A DNA stretch of 64,000 bases from Bradyrhizobium sp. JYMT SZCCT0428 (GTDB lineage: Bacteria; Pseudomonadota; Alphaproteobacteria; Rhizobiales; Xanthobacteraceae): positions 1-64,000 of the forward strand of contig NZ_JAFCLS010000013.1 of assembly GCF_018131075.1 (NCBI RefSeq), read 5' to 3'. The position numbers and the translations under genes are program-made. Position 1 is the stretch's first letter, and each line of letters starts with the position of its first letter. The notes under the pieces were generated by a model, which saw only the letters and a program-made list of their open reading frames with translations, had not been told where the DNA came from and searched no databases. Positions 24,713 to 33,395 of this stretch are shown piece after piece.

Positions 24713-25450
24713 ATGGCGGCGCTGCAACATTCGCGTTTCTGCAAGGGCTGCTGGGAGCAGATGCACATGCCCGTGCCGCTCCGCGGGGTCATCTCGGTGC
24801 CGTTCCGGGCATTTGGCGTTCGCCCGAGCCGAATGAACCCCAACACCTGCACGATCTGCGAGCTGATGTTCACGAAGGTGATGCGAGCCCGCAAGATCAC
24901 CATCGACGCGACCGTGATGTTTGCCGATCTGCGCGGCTATACCAGCCTGTCCCAGTCGAAATCACCGGAGGCCGTGTCGGGCCTGCTCGATGCCTTCTAC
25001 GATGAATGCGCCGACGCGATCTGGCGGCATGAGGGGCTCCTCAACAAGACGATCGGCGACGCCGTCATGGCCGTCTTCAATTTTCCGTTGCGGCGCGACG
25101 ACCATGTCCGCAATGCCCTGCTCGCGGCGCGCGATATCCAGAACAACTGGCGCGAACGGCGCGACGGTCTTGCAGCCGCGCTCGGCCTGAACGCCGGCGA
25201 CCTCGGGATCGGTATCGGCATTCACGCAGGCGAACTCAGTTTTGGCGAGTTCGGCCGGTCACACCGCGACCTCACCGCCATCGGCACCGTCGTCAACACC
25301 GCCTCGCGCGCGCAGTCGGTCGCCGAAGCCGACCAGATACTCGTGACGCAGGAGGTCTATCAGCGCGCCCTACCGGATTTGCAGGACAGTCATTCGAAGA
25401 CCTTCCAGCTCAAGGGATTCGATGCCCTGATCGAGCTTTACGCGGCATAG
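24713..25450 (+). CDS. Class III adenylate/guanylate cyclase with cysteine-containing N-terminus
   Basis: The 245-residue protein has a catalytic domain from about residue 65: VMFADLRGYTSLSQSK (first metal Asp), then LLNKTIGDAVMAVFNFP (second metal Asp), GIGIGIHAGELSFGEFG and AIGTVVNTASRAQSVAEA. The N-terminal 60 residues include RFCKGCWEQMH and NTCTICELMF, two CxxC pairs that could bind zinc or an iron-sulfur cluster. There is no transmembrane region, so the enzyme is probably soluble and may be switched by the metal site. It makes cAMP or cGMP; which one is not decidable by eye. It stands alone. Confidence 0.8.
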   Translation: MAALQHSRFCKGCWEQMHMPVPLRGVISVPFRAFGVRPSRMNPNTCTICELMFTKVMRARKITIDATVMFADLRGYTSLSQSKSPEAVSGLLDAFYDECADAIWRHEGLLNKTIGDAVMAVFNFPLRRDDHVRNALLAARDIQNNWRERRDGLAAALGLNAGDLGIGIGIHAGELSFGEFGRSHRDLTAIGTVVNTASRAQSVAEADQILVTQEVYQRALPDLQDSHSKTFQLKGFDALIELYAA

Positions 25451-25480
25451 CCCGGCCGCGCTTCCAGAGGTCGTCGTCGC

Positions 25481-25849
25481 TCACCAGAGGTTCTTGCCGT
25501 CGATGACCGTCACCGGCACGGCGTCGAGATCGACGTCGTTGAACAGCCGCGCATTGACGGCGACCTTGGGATTTTCGAAGTCCGGCTTGCCGGTCGACCA
25601 ATCGGGCGATTCCCCATACGTCCCGCAGCCGCAATTGGCGCAGAAATGATGTTTGATGGTGCGGCTGCCCCACTGGTAAGTGGCAACATTTTCCGGCGGC
25701 GAGATCAGACGAAATTGCGCGGGCGTGTAATAGGCCCATAGTCCGCCGCGCTTCGAGCAGAACGAACAGGTGCAGCGGGTCACGTCGGCCGGCAGCTCGT
25801 TCACCTCGAATTGCGTCTGGCCGCAATGGCAGCTTCCCTTGATTGGCAC
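25481..25849 (-). CDS. GFA/CENP-V family protein (glutathione-dependent formaldehyde-activating type)
   Basis: GTG 25849 is preferred since AAGGGA lies seven bases upstream, making the product start MPIKGSCHCGQTQFEV, the usual family N-terminus. The zinc-binding cysteines are visible as CHCG, CTCSFCSKRGG and CANCGCGTYGES. The fold binds zinc; substrates are mostly unknown, and only some relatives act on S-hydroxymethyl-glutathione. The 122-residue length is normal. The gene is convergent with the cyclase gene. Confidence 0.85.
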   Translation of the reverse strand: MPIKGSCHCGQTQFEVNELPADVTRCTCSFCSKRGGLWAYYTPAQFRLISPPENVATYQWGSRTIKHHFCANCGCGTYGESPDWSTGKPDFENPKVAVNARLFNDVDLDAVPVTVIDGKNLW

Positions 25850-26062
25850 GATCTGTTCCCTTCCGAATGATCTGGCGCGAAGTTCATAACCGCTACCTGC
25901 TGCCAGCATTATGTCAGCAGCAAGCGCGCCGATGCCTTCCGGCAAGACGCCGTCAAACGTGATCGGAGTGCGTTGCCGCGGCGCTGCGAATGTTGCTAGC
26001 GTTCCCCTCCCGCCGGATCGAGTCGCGGAGCAAGTCTTCGGATTAAGTCTTGGGAGCAAGCC

Positions 26063-26803
26063 TTGGGTTTCCTCTTCGTCCTCACGGTCGGGCTTCTCGC
26101 CGGCACCATCAGCGGCATCGTCGGCACCGGCTCGTCGATCATGCTGATGCCGGTGCTGATCTATCAGTACGGGCCGAAGGAAGCCGTGCCGATCATGGCG
26201 GTGGCGGCCGTGATGGCCAACCTGTCACGTATCCTGGCATGGTGGCGTGAGGTCGACTGGCGCGCCTGCCTCGCTTATTCGGTCACCGGCATTCCGGCTG
26301 CGGCACTCGGCGCCCGGACGCTGCTGGCTTTGCCGTCCCACGCCGTCGATATCGCGATCGGGCTGTTTCTGATCGCGATGGTGCCGGTGCGGCATTGGCT
26401 TGACCGCCACCAGCTTAAAGCGCGGCTCTGGCATCTCGCCGTCGGTGGCGCCGTTATCGGCTATCTCACCGGCATCGTGGTGTCGACCGGCCCGCTCAGC
26501 GTGCCGCTGTTTCTGTTTTACGGGCTGAACAAGGGCGCGTTTCTCGCCACCGAAGCCGCAAGCTCGCTCGGACTCTACTTGAGCAAATCGGTTACCTTCG
26601 AACGCTTCGGCGCGCTGACATCAGATGTTGCGCTGAAAGGCCTGGTTGCAGGCTCCTCGCTGATGTTCGGCGCCTTCATCGCCAAGCGCTTCGTGCTGCA
26701 CCTGCAGCCCCAGATGTTTCGCCTGCTGATGGACGGCATCATGCTGGTGGCCGGCCTTTCCATGTTCTGGAATGCGTTGTGGAATAGCTCGCCTGGGCCG
26801 TGA
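26063..26803 (+). CDS. TauE/SafE family sulfite or sulfonate exporter-like permease
   Basis: The start is TTG 26063, preceded by GGGAG; the product is 246 residues. It has eight membrane helices in two repeats, beginning GFLFVLTVGLLAGTISGIVG and GTGSSIMLMPVLIYQYGPKE, the typical TauE signature with Gly-rich first helices and P-x-L-x3-xG. The second repeat starts LWHLAVGGAVIGYLTGIVV. Transported anions in the family include sulfite, sulfoacetate and other organosulfur compounds; which one applies here is unknown. Confidence 0.82.
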   Translation: MGFLFVLTVGLLAGTISGIVGTGSSIMLMPVLIYQYGPKEAVPIMAVAAVMANLSRILAWWREVDWRACLAYSVTGIPAAALGARTLLALPSHAVDIAIGLFLIAMVPVRHWLDRHQLKARLWHLAVGGAVIGYLTGIVVSTGPLSVPLFLFYGLNKGAFLATEAASSLGLYLSKSVTFERFGALTSDVALKGLVAGSSLMFGAFIAKRFVLHLQPQMFRLLMDGIMLVAGLSMFWNALWNSSPGP

Positions 26804-27052
26804 ACCCTTAAATCACCGAGCGGACGGCTTGTCGGGTCCGCCATGCGCTAATCGCGGACCAAATTCCGCGTCGTAGCGAAATGACGTAAGTGCCCAAAAA
26901 GCAGACATCGCAACGGCTTCAAGTGAGCGGTCGGCGTTCTCCTGGCCGAGTCATCGGCAGATATTTCTTCAACCCTCGGTAGCGCAATTCGGAATGTATG
27001 ATACCGTGCACATGTCGGGACGATCTCCGTCCCGGATTTGGAAGGACATGTC

Positions 27053-27622
27053 ATGAGAATGTCGTCAGGCCTTGTCGCGCCCTCAGCTGTCGCTATCCTG
27101 TCAACTGCGTTGTTGTGCGGCCTGAACGGTACGGCGATGTCGCAAACCGCAGCAGGCTCCGCCACCCCGCTTCCTACCATCACAGTCGAAGCGCCGAAGC
27201 AGGCAAGGCCAAAGCCGACGCAGCTGCCGAGGCAGGCAGCAGGTGCATCTCGCCGGACATCGCCAACCGCTCATACGCTAACCGCTCGCACGCCATCGGC
27301 TGCGCCGGATTCAGTATTAGGGAAGATTGCCAAGCTTGAGAGAGCCAGCAGCAGTTGCAACGGTGGTTGCGAAACAAGCTTCAAATCCGGCAACGCCCCC
27401 TGGGTTGGATGCAGCTATTCGGCGGGGATATTTGGAACTTACTCGCCAACGTGCACGGACACACTCACCTACAAAACCTACGCGGAGTGCAAGGACACCA
27501 GACAGTTTTTAGGCATGGTAGAACGAGAAGCCCGCTGGCTTTGCAGCGGCCTGCTCGCCGGGGGGAAGCTGGCCGGGGAGAAGCGTCAGGTCGCCGAACT
27601 CAAACGAGCAGGACGTCGCTAG
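27053..27622 (+). CDS. Secreted hypothetical protein with conserved cysteines
   Basis: ATG 27053 has GGAAGGA six bases upstream, so it is preferred over the TTG at 27038. The 189-residue product has a signal peptide (APSAVAILSTALLCGLNGTAMSQ, cleaved near residue 30), a proline-rich linker beginning PLPTITVEAPKQARPKPTQ, and a folded C-terminal part with six cysteines (SSCNGGCETSFKSG, WVGCSYSAG, PTCTDTLTYKTYAECKDT, WLCSGLL). The TVEAP motif is common in Bradyrhizobium secreted proteins. The function is unknown. Confidence 0.65.
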   Translation: MRMSSGLVAPSAVAILSTALLCGLNGTAMSQTAAGSATPLPTITVEAPKQARPKPTQLPRQAAGASRRTSPTAHTLTARTPSAAPDSVLGKIAKLERASSSCNGGCETSFKSGNAPWVGCSYSAGIFGTYSPTCTDTLTYKTYAECKDTRQFLGMVEREARWLCSGLLAGGKLAGEKRQVAELKRAGRR

Positions 27623-27905
27623 TCCATACCGCCCGCCGGCTGCGCCCGAGACGCAGGATCGCATGGTTCAATCAACGGCCTTGGAGCCATGCGCTCCGGG
27701 TCGTACGCGACCGGGGCCAACGGCTGAGCTTTCGGCCGCCGGGCTGGCCCGACTGTGTCGGCCCTCGCCTGCCAAATCCTCCTTTCCGATCTGAACCAAC
27801 CCTTCGGTCCAGGAGACGAAGTGACGTGCATCACATCCAATTCCGGATGAGGCCTTAGACGTTGCTTGGCGTGAACACTCATGTTCAGCCACAGGAGATT
27901 TAGAA

Positions 27906-28790
27906 ATGAACAGGGGCATTATCGGCGCCGTCGTTGCCGTCATCGCCATCGGCCTGATTGCAGCCGGAAGCTGGTACACCGTCGATCAGACCGAGCGCGG
28001 CGTGCTGCTGCGCTATGGCGCGGTCATCGGCACCGCACAGCCGGGCCTCGGTTTCAAGATCCCGCTGATCGACAGCGTCGAGAAGGTCAGCGTCAAGACC
28101 ACTACCTTCTCCTGGGACAAGATGAATTCCTATTCCTACGACCAGCAGCCCGCCGATCTCAAGATCAGCGTCACGTTGCGGGCATCGCCGGAAAAGGTAA
28201 CGGATCTCTACGCCAAATTCGGCCGGCTGCAGGCGGCGGTCAATCAGGTGGTCAGCCCTGCGGTCAACCAGCAGGTCAAGATCGTGTTCGGCCGCTATAC
28301 CGCGGTGAAAGCCATTCAGGAGCGCGGCGCCCTCAACAACGCGATCCGGGACGCCATTACCGCTTCGCTCAAGGATGATCCGATGATCATCGTCGAGAGC
28401 GTGCAGCTCGAGAACATCGAGTTCAGCTCGACCTATCTGCATTCGATCGAGCAGCGCATGCTGGCCGAAGTCGAGGTGCAGAAGCTGCAGCAGAACGCCG
28501 AGCGCGAGAAGGTTCAGGCGCAGATCACGGTCACGCAAGCCAACGCCAAGGCCAACGCCGTCCGCGCCGAAGCCCAGGCCTCCGCCGACGCACTGCGGCT
28601 GAACGGCGAAGCCCGCGCCACCAACATCAAACTGACCGGCGAAGCCGAAGCCGCCGCGATCGAAGCCCGCGCCAAGGCGCTCGGCACCAACCCGAACCTC
28701 GTCACCCTGGTGCAGGCCGAGCGCTGGAACGGCGTGCTGCCGACCACCATGGTGCCCGGCTCCGCGGTGCCGTTCGTCTCGGTCAAATAA
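27906..28790 (+). CDS. SPFH/prohibitin-like membrane protein
   Basis: The 294-residue protein has an N-terminal membrane anchor (GIIGAVVAVIAIGLIAAGSW), then the SPFH/Band 7 domain starting TVDQTERGVLLRYGAV and including PLIDSVEKVSVKTTTFSW and NNAIRDAITASLKDDPMIIV. A long coiled coil follows (ALA/GLU-rich, AEVEVQKLQQNAEREKVQAQ). It matches prohibitin/HflC-like proteins that form ring assemblies and recruit membrane proteases. AGGAG lies upstream. It may be co-transcribed with the small secreted gene that follows. Confidence 0.87.
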   Translation: MNRGIIGAVVAVIAIGLIAAGSWYTVDQTERGVLLRYGAVIGTAQPGLGFKIPLIDSVEKVSVKTTTFSWDKMNSYSYDQQPADLKISVTLRASPEKVTDLYAKFGRLQAAVNQVVSPAVNQQVKIVFGRYTAVKAIQERGALNNAIRDAITASLKDDPMIIVESVQLENIEFSSTYLHSIEQRMLAEVEVQKLQQNAEREKVQAQITVTQANAKANAVRAEAQASADALRLNGEARATNIKLTGEAEAAAIEARAKALGTNPNLVTLVQAERWNGVLPTTMVPGSAVPFVSVK

Positions 28791-28863
28791 TCCTCCAAAA
28801 CATCCGGAAGCGGCGATGCCTGGGATTGCGATCTCAGGCATCATCGTCTCAGGAACAGGTCCC

Positions 28864-29295
28864 ATGCGAATTGTCATCACCATGGCGGGCATCGCGCTCG
28901 CTTTCACCGTCGTCACGCCTGCGTCGGAAGCCGCGACGCCGGCGTCGCAAGTCGCGGAGAGTTTTGACGGGCTCTGGGCCAGGACGGCGAAGGATTGCCG
29001 CAACAAGGAAGGCCCCGACAGCAAGACGCTCATCGACATGAGCAAGCCGATCGGCGGCAAGCCCGCGCCGATGGTCGACCAGTATGAAAATCACTGCCGG
29101 ATCGACCGCAAGACCGTGCTCGGAGACGGCATCAATCTCTCGGTCACCTGTTTTGAATTCTGGGATTATTTCAACAAGGGCGTCGAGCCACGGAAAGCGA
29201 CCGTCAAGCTCGCCCCCGGCCCAAACGGCACCATCAAGATCGACGGCAAGCCATATCTGCGCTGCAAGGCCGGGAGCGGTGCCGCCAAGCGATAG
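28864..29295 (+). CDS. Small secreted hypothetical protein
   Basis: ATG 28864 (MRIVITMAGIALAFTVVTPASEA) gives a proper signal peptide, unlike the upstream start. The mature part of about 120 residues contains SFDGLWARTAKDCRNKEGPDS, then HCRIDRKTVLGDGINLSVTC and FDYFNKGVEPRKATVKLAPG-type strands. The four cysteines would pair in the periplasm. It resembles periplasmic small proteins of rhizobia without known activity. It is 73 bases behind the SPFH gene. Confidence 0.65.
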   Translation: MRIVITMAGIALAFTVVTPASEAATPASQVAESFDGLWARTAKDCRNKEGPDSKTLIDMSKPIGGKPAPMVDQYENHCRIDRKTVLGDGINLSVTCFEFWDYFNKGVEPRKATVKLAPGPNGTIKIDGKPYLRCKAGSGAAKR

Positions 29296-29433
29296 ACGCA
29301 GCCCCTCTGCCCGAGCCTCCGGTGATACACACCGCAACAGAAATTGTTGGACTGCATTCGGTCACCTCAGTCCATTTCATGCGGGACCGCGTGCTAATGT
29401 GTGAACCTCTATCTCTTCCTGGAATTGATAATC

Positions 29434-30099
29434 GTGGGTGCATTGATTTTCGACTTCGACGGCGTCATCGCTGACAGCGAGGCAATCGCCAATACCGTTC
29501 TGGCGGAAACCGTCACCGGCCTCGGTCATTCAACGACGCTCGACCAGGCGCTTGCGCGCTATTCCGGCCGGAGATGGGATGAAGCCGTGGCTGAGATCGA
29601 AGCGGCAATCGGAAAACCGCTACCTGCGGATTTCTCCGACCAGCTCAAGCTTGCCACCTTCGAGCGGTTCCGGACGGATTTAAAGGAAGTGAGTGGAGCG
29701 TCGGATTTCATCAGGCGTTTTTCCCATCTGCCCCGGTGCATCTCATCGTCCAGTTCGTTGGATCGGCTGCAGCTATGCCTTTCGGTGTTGGCGCTGGAAG
29801 CGGAGTTCGGCAGTCATGTTTTCAGCGCCGATATGGTCGCGAGAGGAAAGCCGCATCCGGACATCTTTCTGTTCGCTGCAGGCAAATTGGGCGTGGGTCC
29901 GGAGGAATGTCTTATGATCGAGGACAGCGCCAGCGGGATCAGGGCGGCGGTTGCTGCTGGCATGACCGTCGTCGGGCTGTGCACGGCCAGTCATATTCGC
30001 GATGGCCATGATCTCAGGCTGCGCGATGCCGGCGCCGTCCACCTGGCGCATTCGTGGTCGCACGTCGAGCACGTCGCCCTTGAATTTTTCAAAAGCTAG
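29434..30099 (+). CDS. HAD-family hydrolase, phosphoglycolate phosphatase-like
   Basis: GTG 29434 is preferred since it gives MGALIFDFDGVIADSEAIAN, with the catalytic DxDG motif at the N-terminus; the earlier GTG 29401 adds a hydrophobic leader. The cap domain follows (RYSGRRWDEAVAEIEAAIGK), and then CISSSSSLDRL (motif II), GKPHPDIFLFAAGKLGV (motif III Lys) and CLMIEDSASGIRAAVAAGM (motif IV). It dephosphorylates a small metabolite, probably a sugar phosphate or phosphoglycolate analogue. Confidence 0.82.
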   Translation: MGALIFDFDGVIADSEAIANTVLAETVTGLGHSTTLDQALARYSGRRWDEAVAEIEAAIGKPLPADFSDQLKLATFERFRTDLKEVSGASDFIRRFSHLPRCISSSSSLDRLQLCLSVLALEAEFGSHVFSADMVARGKPHPDIFLFAAGKLGVGPEECLMIEDSASGIRAAVAAGMTVVGLCTASHIRDGHDLRLRDAGAVHLAHSWSHVEHVALEFFKS

Positions 30100-30222
30100 G
30101 ACGCCCCAGGGACATCGCGTACCGTTGAAAAACGCCGCCGGATGAGATCATGCTGACGCCAACAATGCCCGCTACCATGGCATAACGCATGATCCGATCA
30201 ATTCGGCCTTGAGGGCGATGTC

Positions 30223-31626
30223 TTGAGCGCAATAGCTGACGTAGTTGATATCAACGATCCCGGGAACGAGCCGGCCAAACGGGGCGACGCCCGACAAGAC
30301 ACCCTGAAATTCGCGGAGGCCGCGCTTACCGACAGCAAGCGCGAGGGTTTGCTGCTCGCCGTTCGCGCCCGTTGGGTCGCGCTGGCGGTGACGGCCGCAA
30401 CCCTGCCGATCATCAATCCCGAGTGGGAAGTTCTCTATTACGTCCTGATGCTGGGCCTGTTCGCCCTGATCGGCTGGGCCCAGCTCAAGGTCGGCAAGGC
30501 CGAGCGGTCGTGGCCGGAGCTTATTCTGATATTTTGTGACCTGCTGCTGATGACTTTCCTGACAGTCGTACCCAATCCCTGGAGCACGGTCGATTGGCCA
30601 CTCGCGATGCAGTACAGGTTCGACAGCTTCATTTACTTCTTTGTTTTCCTGGGCACCGCGACGCTGGCCTATTCATGGCGCACCGTTGTGGCGATGGGGT
30701 TCTGGACCTCGGCGCTGTGGGCGATCGGCGTCGGCTGGGTTTACCTGCAACCGCAAACCCACGCTGCGCTGTCGGAACGGGTGCGGGCCGCTGTCGGCTC
30801 CGACGTCAGGCTGTTCGACATCATCGATCCTTCGTCGATCGGGTTTGGGGCGCGGTTCCAGCAGATCACCGTCTTCCTGATCGTCGCCATGACGCTGGCG
30901 CTGGCGGCGCGACGCTCGAACGCCCTCTTGATCAGCCACGCCGGCATCGAGCGCGAACGCACCAATTTGGCGCGTTATTTTTCCCCCAATGTCGTCGAAC
31001 AGCTGTCCAAGAACGACGATCCGCTCAAACAAGTGCGGACGCAGAATGTCGCGGTGCTGTTCGCTGACATCGTTGATTTCACCGCCTATGCGGACGGCCG
31101 CAGCCCGATGGAAGTAATCGGAACGCTGCGCCAGTTCCACGAGCGGATGGAACGGGAAGTTTTTCGGCACTTGGGAACGCTGGACAAATATCTCGGCGAC
31201 GGATTGATGGCGACGTTCGGCACGCCCTTCACCAGCGATTCCGACGCCGGCAATGCGCTGCGCTGCGCGCAGGCCATGATCGGGTCGATCGCCGAACTCA
31301 ACCGCGAACGAAAAACCCGCAACGAGCCGCCGATCCAGCTCAGCGTCGGATTGCACTTCGGTCAGGTCGTGCTCGGCGATATCGGCCTGAACCGGCTCGA
31401 ATTCGCCGTGATCGGCACGGCGGTGAACGCCGCAAGCCGCCTTGAAGCACTAACCCGCGAATACGGCTGCGCACTGGTGGCCAGCGACGAACTGGTACAG
31501 CGGGCGCGGGCAGAAACCGGCAGTTCGAGTGACGACTTTTTGCATCTGGTCAAAAAGCCGGCCCGGACCGTTCGCGGCCTCGAGCAACCGGTTGGAATAT
31601 GGACGCGGGATTACGAGGCGACCTGA
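30223..31626 (+). CDS. Membrane-bound class III adenylate/guanylate cyclase
   Basis: The 467-residue protein has an N-terminal region with about six membrane helices (LAVTAATLPIINPEWEVLYY; LMLGLFALIGWAQLK; DLLLMTFLTVVPNPW and further), then a class III cyclase domain: VAVLFADIVDFTAYADGRSP, LGTLDKYLGDGLMATFGTPF, LSVGLHFGQVVLGDIGLNRL and AVIGTAVNAASRLEALTREY. Both metal Asp residues and the dimer-arm residues are present, so it is probably active. The start is TTG 30223. It is the second cyclase within 6 kb, with a different architecture. Confidence 0.82.
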   Translation: MSAIADVVDINDPGNEPAKRGDARQDTLKFAEAALTDSKREGLLLAVRARWVALAVTAATLPIINPEWEVLYYVLMLGLFALIGWAQLKVGKAERSWPELILIFCDLLLMTFLTVVPNPWSTVDWPLAMQYRFDSFIYFFVFLGTATLAYSWRTVVAMGFWTSALWAIGVGWVYLQPQTHAALSERVRAAVGSDVRLFDIIDPSSIGFGARFQQITVFLIVAMTLALAARRSNALLISHAGIERERTNLARYFSPNVVEQLSKNDDPLKQVRTQNVAVLFADIVDFTAYADGRSPMEVIGTLRQFHERMEREVFRHLGTLDKYLGDGLMATFGTPFTSDSDAGNALRCAQAMIGSIAELNRERKTRNEPPIQLSVGLHFGQVVLGDIGLNRLEFAVIGTAVNAASRLEALTREYGCALVASDELVQRARAETGSSSDDFLHLVKKPARTVRGLEQPVGIWTRDYEAT

Positions 31627-31693
31627 TTCATGCCAAGCCAATTCATGCTATGACGCCGCGCTCATTGGACCCAACCGTCGGGCAAGGTAGTTC

Positions 31694-32158
31694 ATGAAGT
31701 CATTCGAGCTTGTTCTATTCGCCGACTACTTCCAATTCTACATCCAGGATGAGGCGGCAAAAGGCGACCTTTCTCAGGCCTGGAATGAAGAGGCAACTGA
31801 CCGATTGCTGGCGCTGGCCCCGGGGACGGTTGGCATCGGCACGGTACGAAACATGGATGTCCCGGTCACAGTGGATATTCTCGAGCATGCGCCGGAGGAT
31901 GACTTCTCTGAATGGGATCACGTGGTTGAAGCCGGCTTGGACGTGGCTTCTGGACGGATCGTAATCGCCGGTTGCACTGACTACTTCCCGGACGCAAAGC
32001 GCTTCGAGGTTCCGCCAGGTACCTATCGGGTCCGAGTTTCCTACGGGGCACTTGATACACTTTCGAAAGACGGGCTAAGCGGAGATGATCGCTACAGGCT
32101 GCAGCTCTGGCTTGCCGCCTCGACCGCCGTTCACATTCTGAAGCAGCGATTGAAATAG
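31694..32158 (+). CDS. Hypothetical protein, possibly ComJ-like
   Basis: The 154-residue protein begins MKSFELVLFADYFQFYIQDE and contains WNEEATDRLLALAPGTVGIG, WDHVVEAGLDVASGRIVIAG, and YFPDAKRFEVPPGTYRVRVS. The whole is predicted to be beta-rich and cytosolic. The order of conserved aromatic and acidic residues recalls ComJ-type nuclease inhibitors and related immunity-like proteins, but I only claim a similarity of pattern. The next gene begins 7 bases after the stop. Confidence 0.55.
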   Translation: MKSFELVLFADYFQFYIQDEAAKGDLSQAWNEEATDRLLALAPGTVGIGTVRNMDVPVTVDILEHAPEDDFSEWDHVVEAGLDVASGRIVIAGCTDYFPDAKRFEVPPGTYRVRVSYGALDTLSKDGLSGDDRYRLQLWLAASTAVHILKQRLK

Positions 32159-32164
32159 GTCCAA

Positions 32165-33311
32165 ATGCCCCAAAATTAAACCAAATCCAAACGACTCCTT
32201 CTACGTCGAACCGCGCAGCGGCGACCGTTATCCGCTGGATGTTCCGCGCTGGTGCGCCGACGGGCAGAAGCCGCTGCTGATCAATCCGCAGCCCGGCATC
32301 GGCCGTGAAGACATCGATCGCGGCACGCGATCGCTATGGCGCTACCGAGCCTCGCTGCCGGTGGAAATTGCAAAACCGATTTCGCTCGGCGAGGGCTGCA
32401 CGCCGCTGGTGCAAAAGGAATGGGACGACTTCCGGCCGTTCTTCAAGCTGGAATGGTTCAACCCGACCTGCAGCTTCAAGGACCGCGGCACCACGGTGAT
32501 GCTGTCCTATGTGCGGCAGCTCGGCATCGATGCGGTGCTCGAAGACTCCTCCGGCAATGGCGGGGCGTCGGTTGCGGCCTATGGCGCGGCCGGCGGCATG
32601 CGGGTGAAGATACTCGCGCCCGCCTATACGTCGCCCGCCAAGGTCGCGCAGGTTCGCGCCTATGGCGCCGAGGTGCAGCTGGTCGAAGGGCCGCGCGAAG
32701 AGTCCCAGCGCGAGGCGATCCGCCAGTCCAGCGAGATCTTCTACTCCAGCCACAACTGGCAGCCGTTCTTCCTGCAGGGGACCAAGTCGGTCGCCTATGA
32801 GATATGGGAAGATTTCAATTTCGCGGTGCCCGACAACATCATCATCCCGGTCGGCGCGGGCAGCAACCTGCTCGGCTGCCATATCGGGTTCTCCGAATTG
32901 CTCGCCGCCGGCCAGATAAGCAAACTTCCAAGACTGTTTGCCGCGCAGCCGCTGAACTGTTCGCCGCTCGACGCGAGCTTCCAGGCCGGCGTCGACACGC
33001 CGGTCGAACGCGCCGTCCACAAGACGATCGCCGAAGGCACCGCGATCGCGCATCCGCTGCGGCTCAAGGAAATGATCCACGCCTTGAAAGACAGCGGTGG
33101 CGAATCGGTCGCGGTTTCCGAGGACGAGATCGTTACAGCCCTGAGGCGGCTGGCGCGGCTTGGCCTGTTCGTCGAGCCGACATCGGCCAGCGTCGCGGCG
33201 GCGTTCGCAAAGCTTACGGCGCGAGGCGTCATCAAGGAGCGCGAAAACACGGTGCTGTTGATTTCAGGCACCGGCATCAAGACGGCGTCCACGATTGCAG
33301 AGCTGTTTTGA
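32165..33311 (+). CDS. Threonine synthase-like PLP enzyme, probable frameshift near the start
   Basis: The body encodes a fold-type II PLP enzyme: EIAKPISLGEGCTPLVQKEW, then FNPTCSFKDRGTTVML with the PLP lysine, DSSGNGGASVAAYGAAGGM, IIPVGAGSNLLGCHIG and ISGTGIKTASTIAEL. It resembles threonine synthase and its homologues. Conserved sequence extends left (YVEPRSGDRYPLDVPRWC, then DRGTRSLWRYRASLPV) to about 32178 with no start codon. ATG 32165, with AGG upstream, is one base out of frame across a CCCC run (32168-32171); with three C it would read MPKIKPNPNDSFYVEP. An indel, a sequencing error or an unusual start (ATT) are all possible. Confidence 0.7.
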
Positions 33312-33395
33312 TTTCGGCTTGGGCCCTCCCAGCCTTTGACTTGGCTCTGGAACCGCTATAGAACAAAATAAGAACAAGCGCCTCACCGGGACTTC

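Noticed and set aside
26848..27183. 111-codon minus-strand frame upstream of the secreted Cys-rich protein
   Set aside because: It overlaps that gene's start and signal peptide region and has no recognisable pattern; it looks like intergenic remnant sequence.
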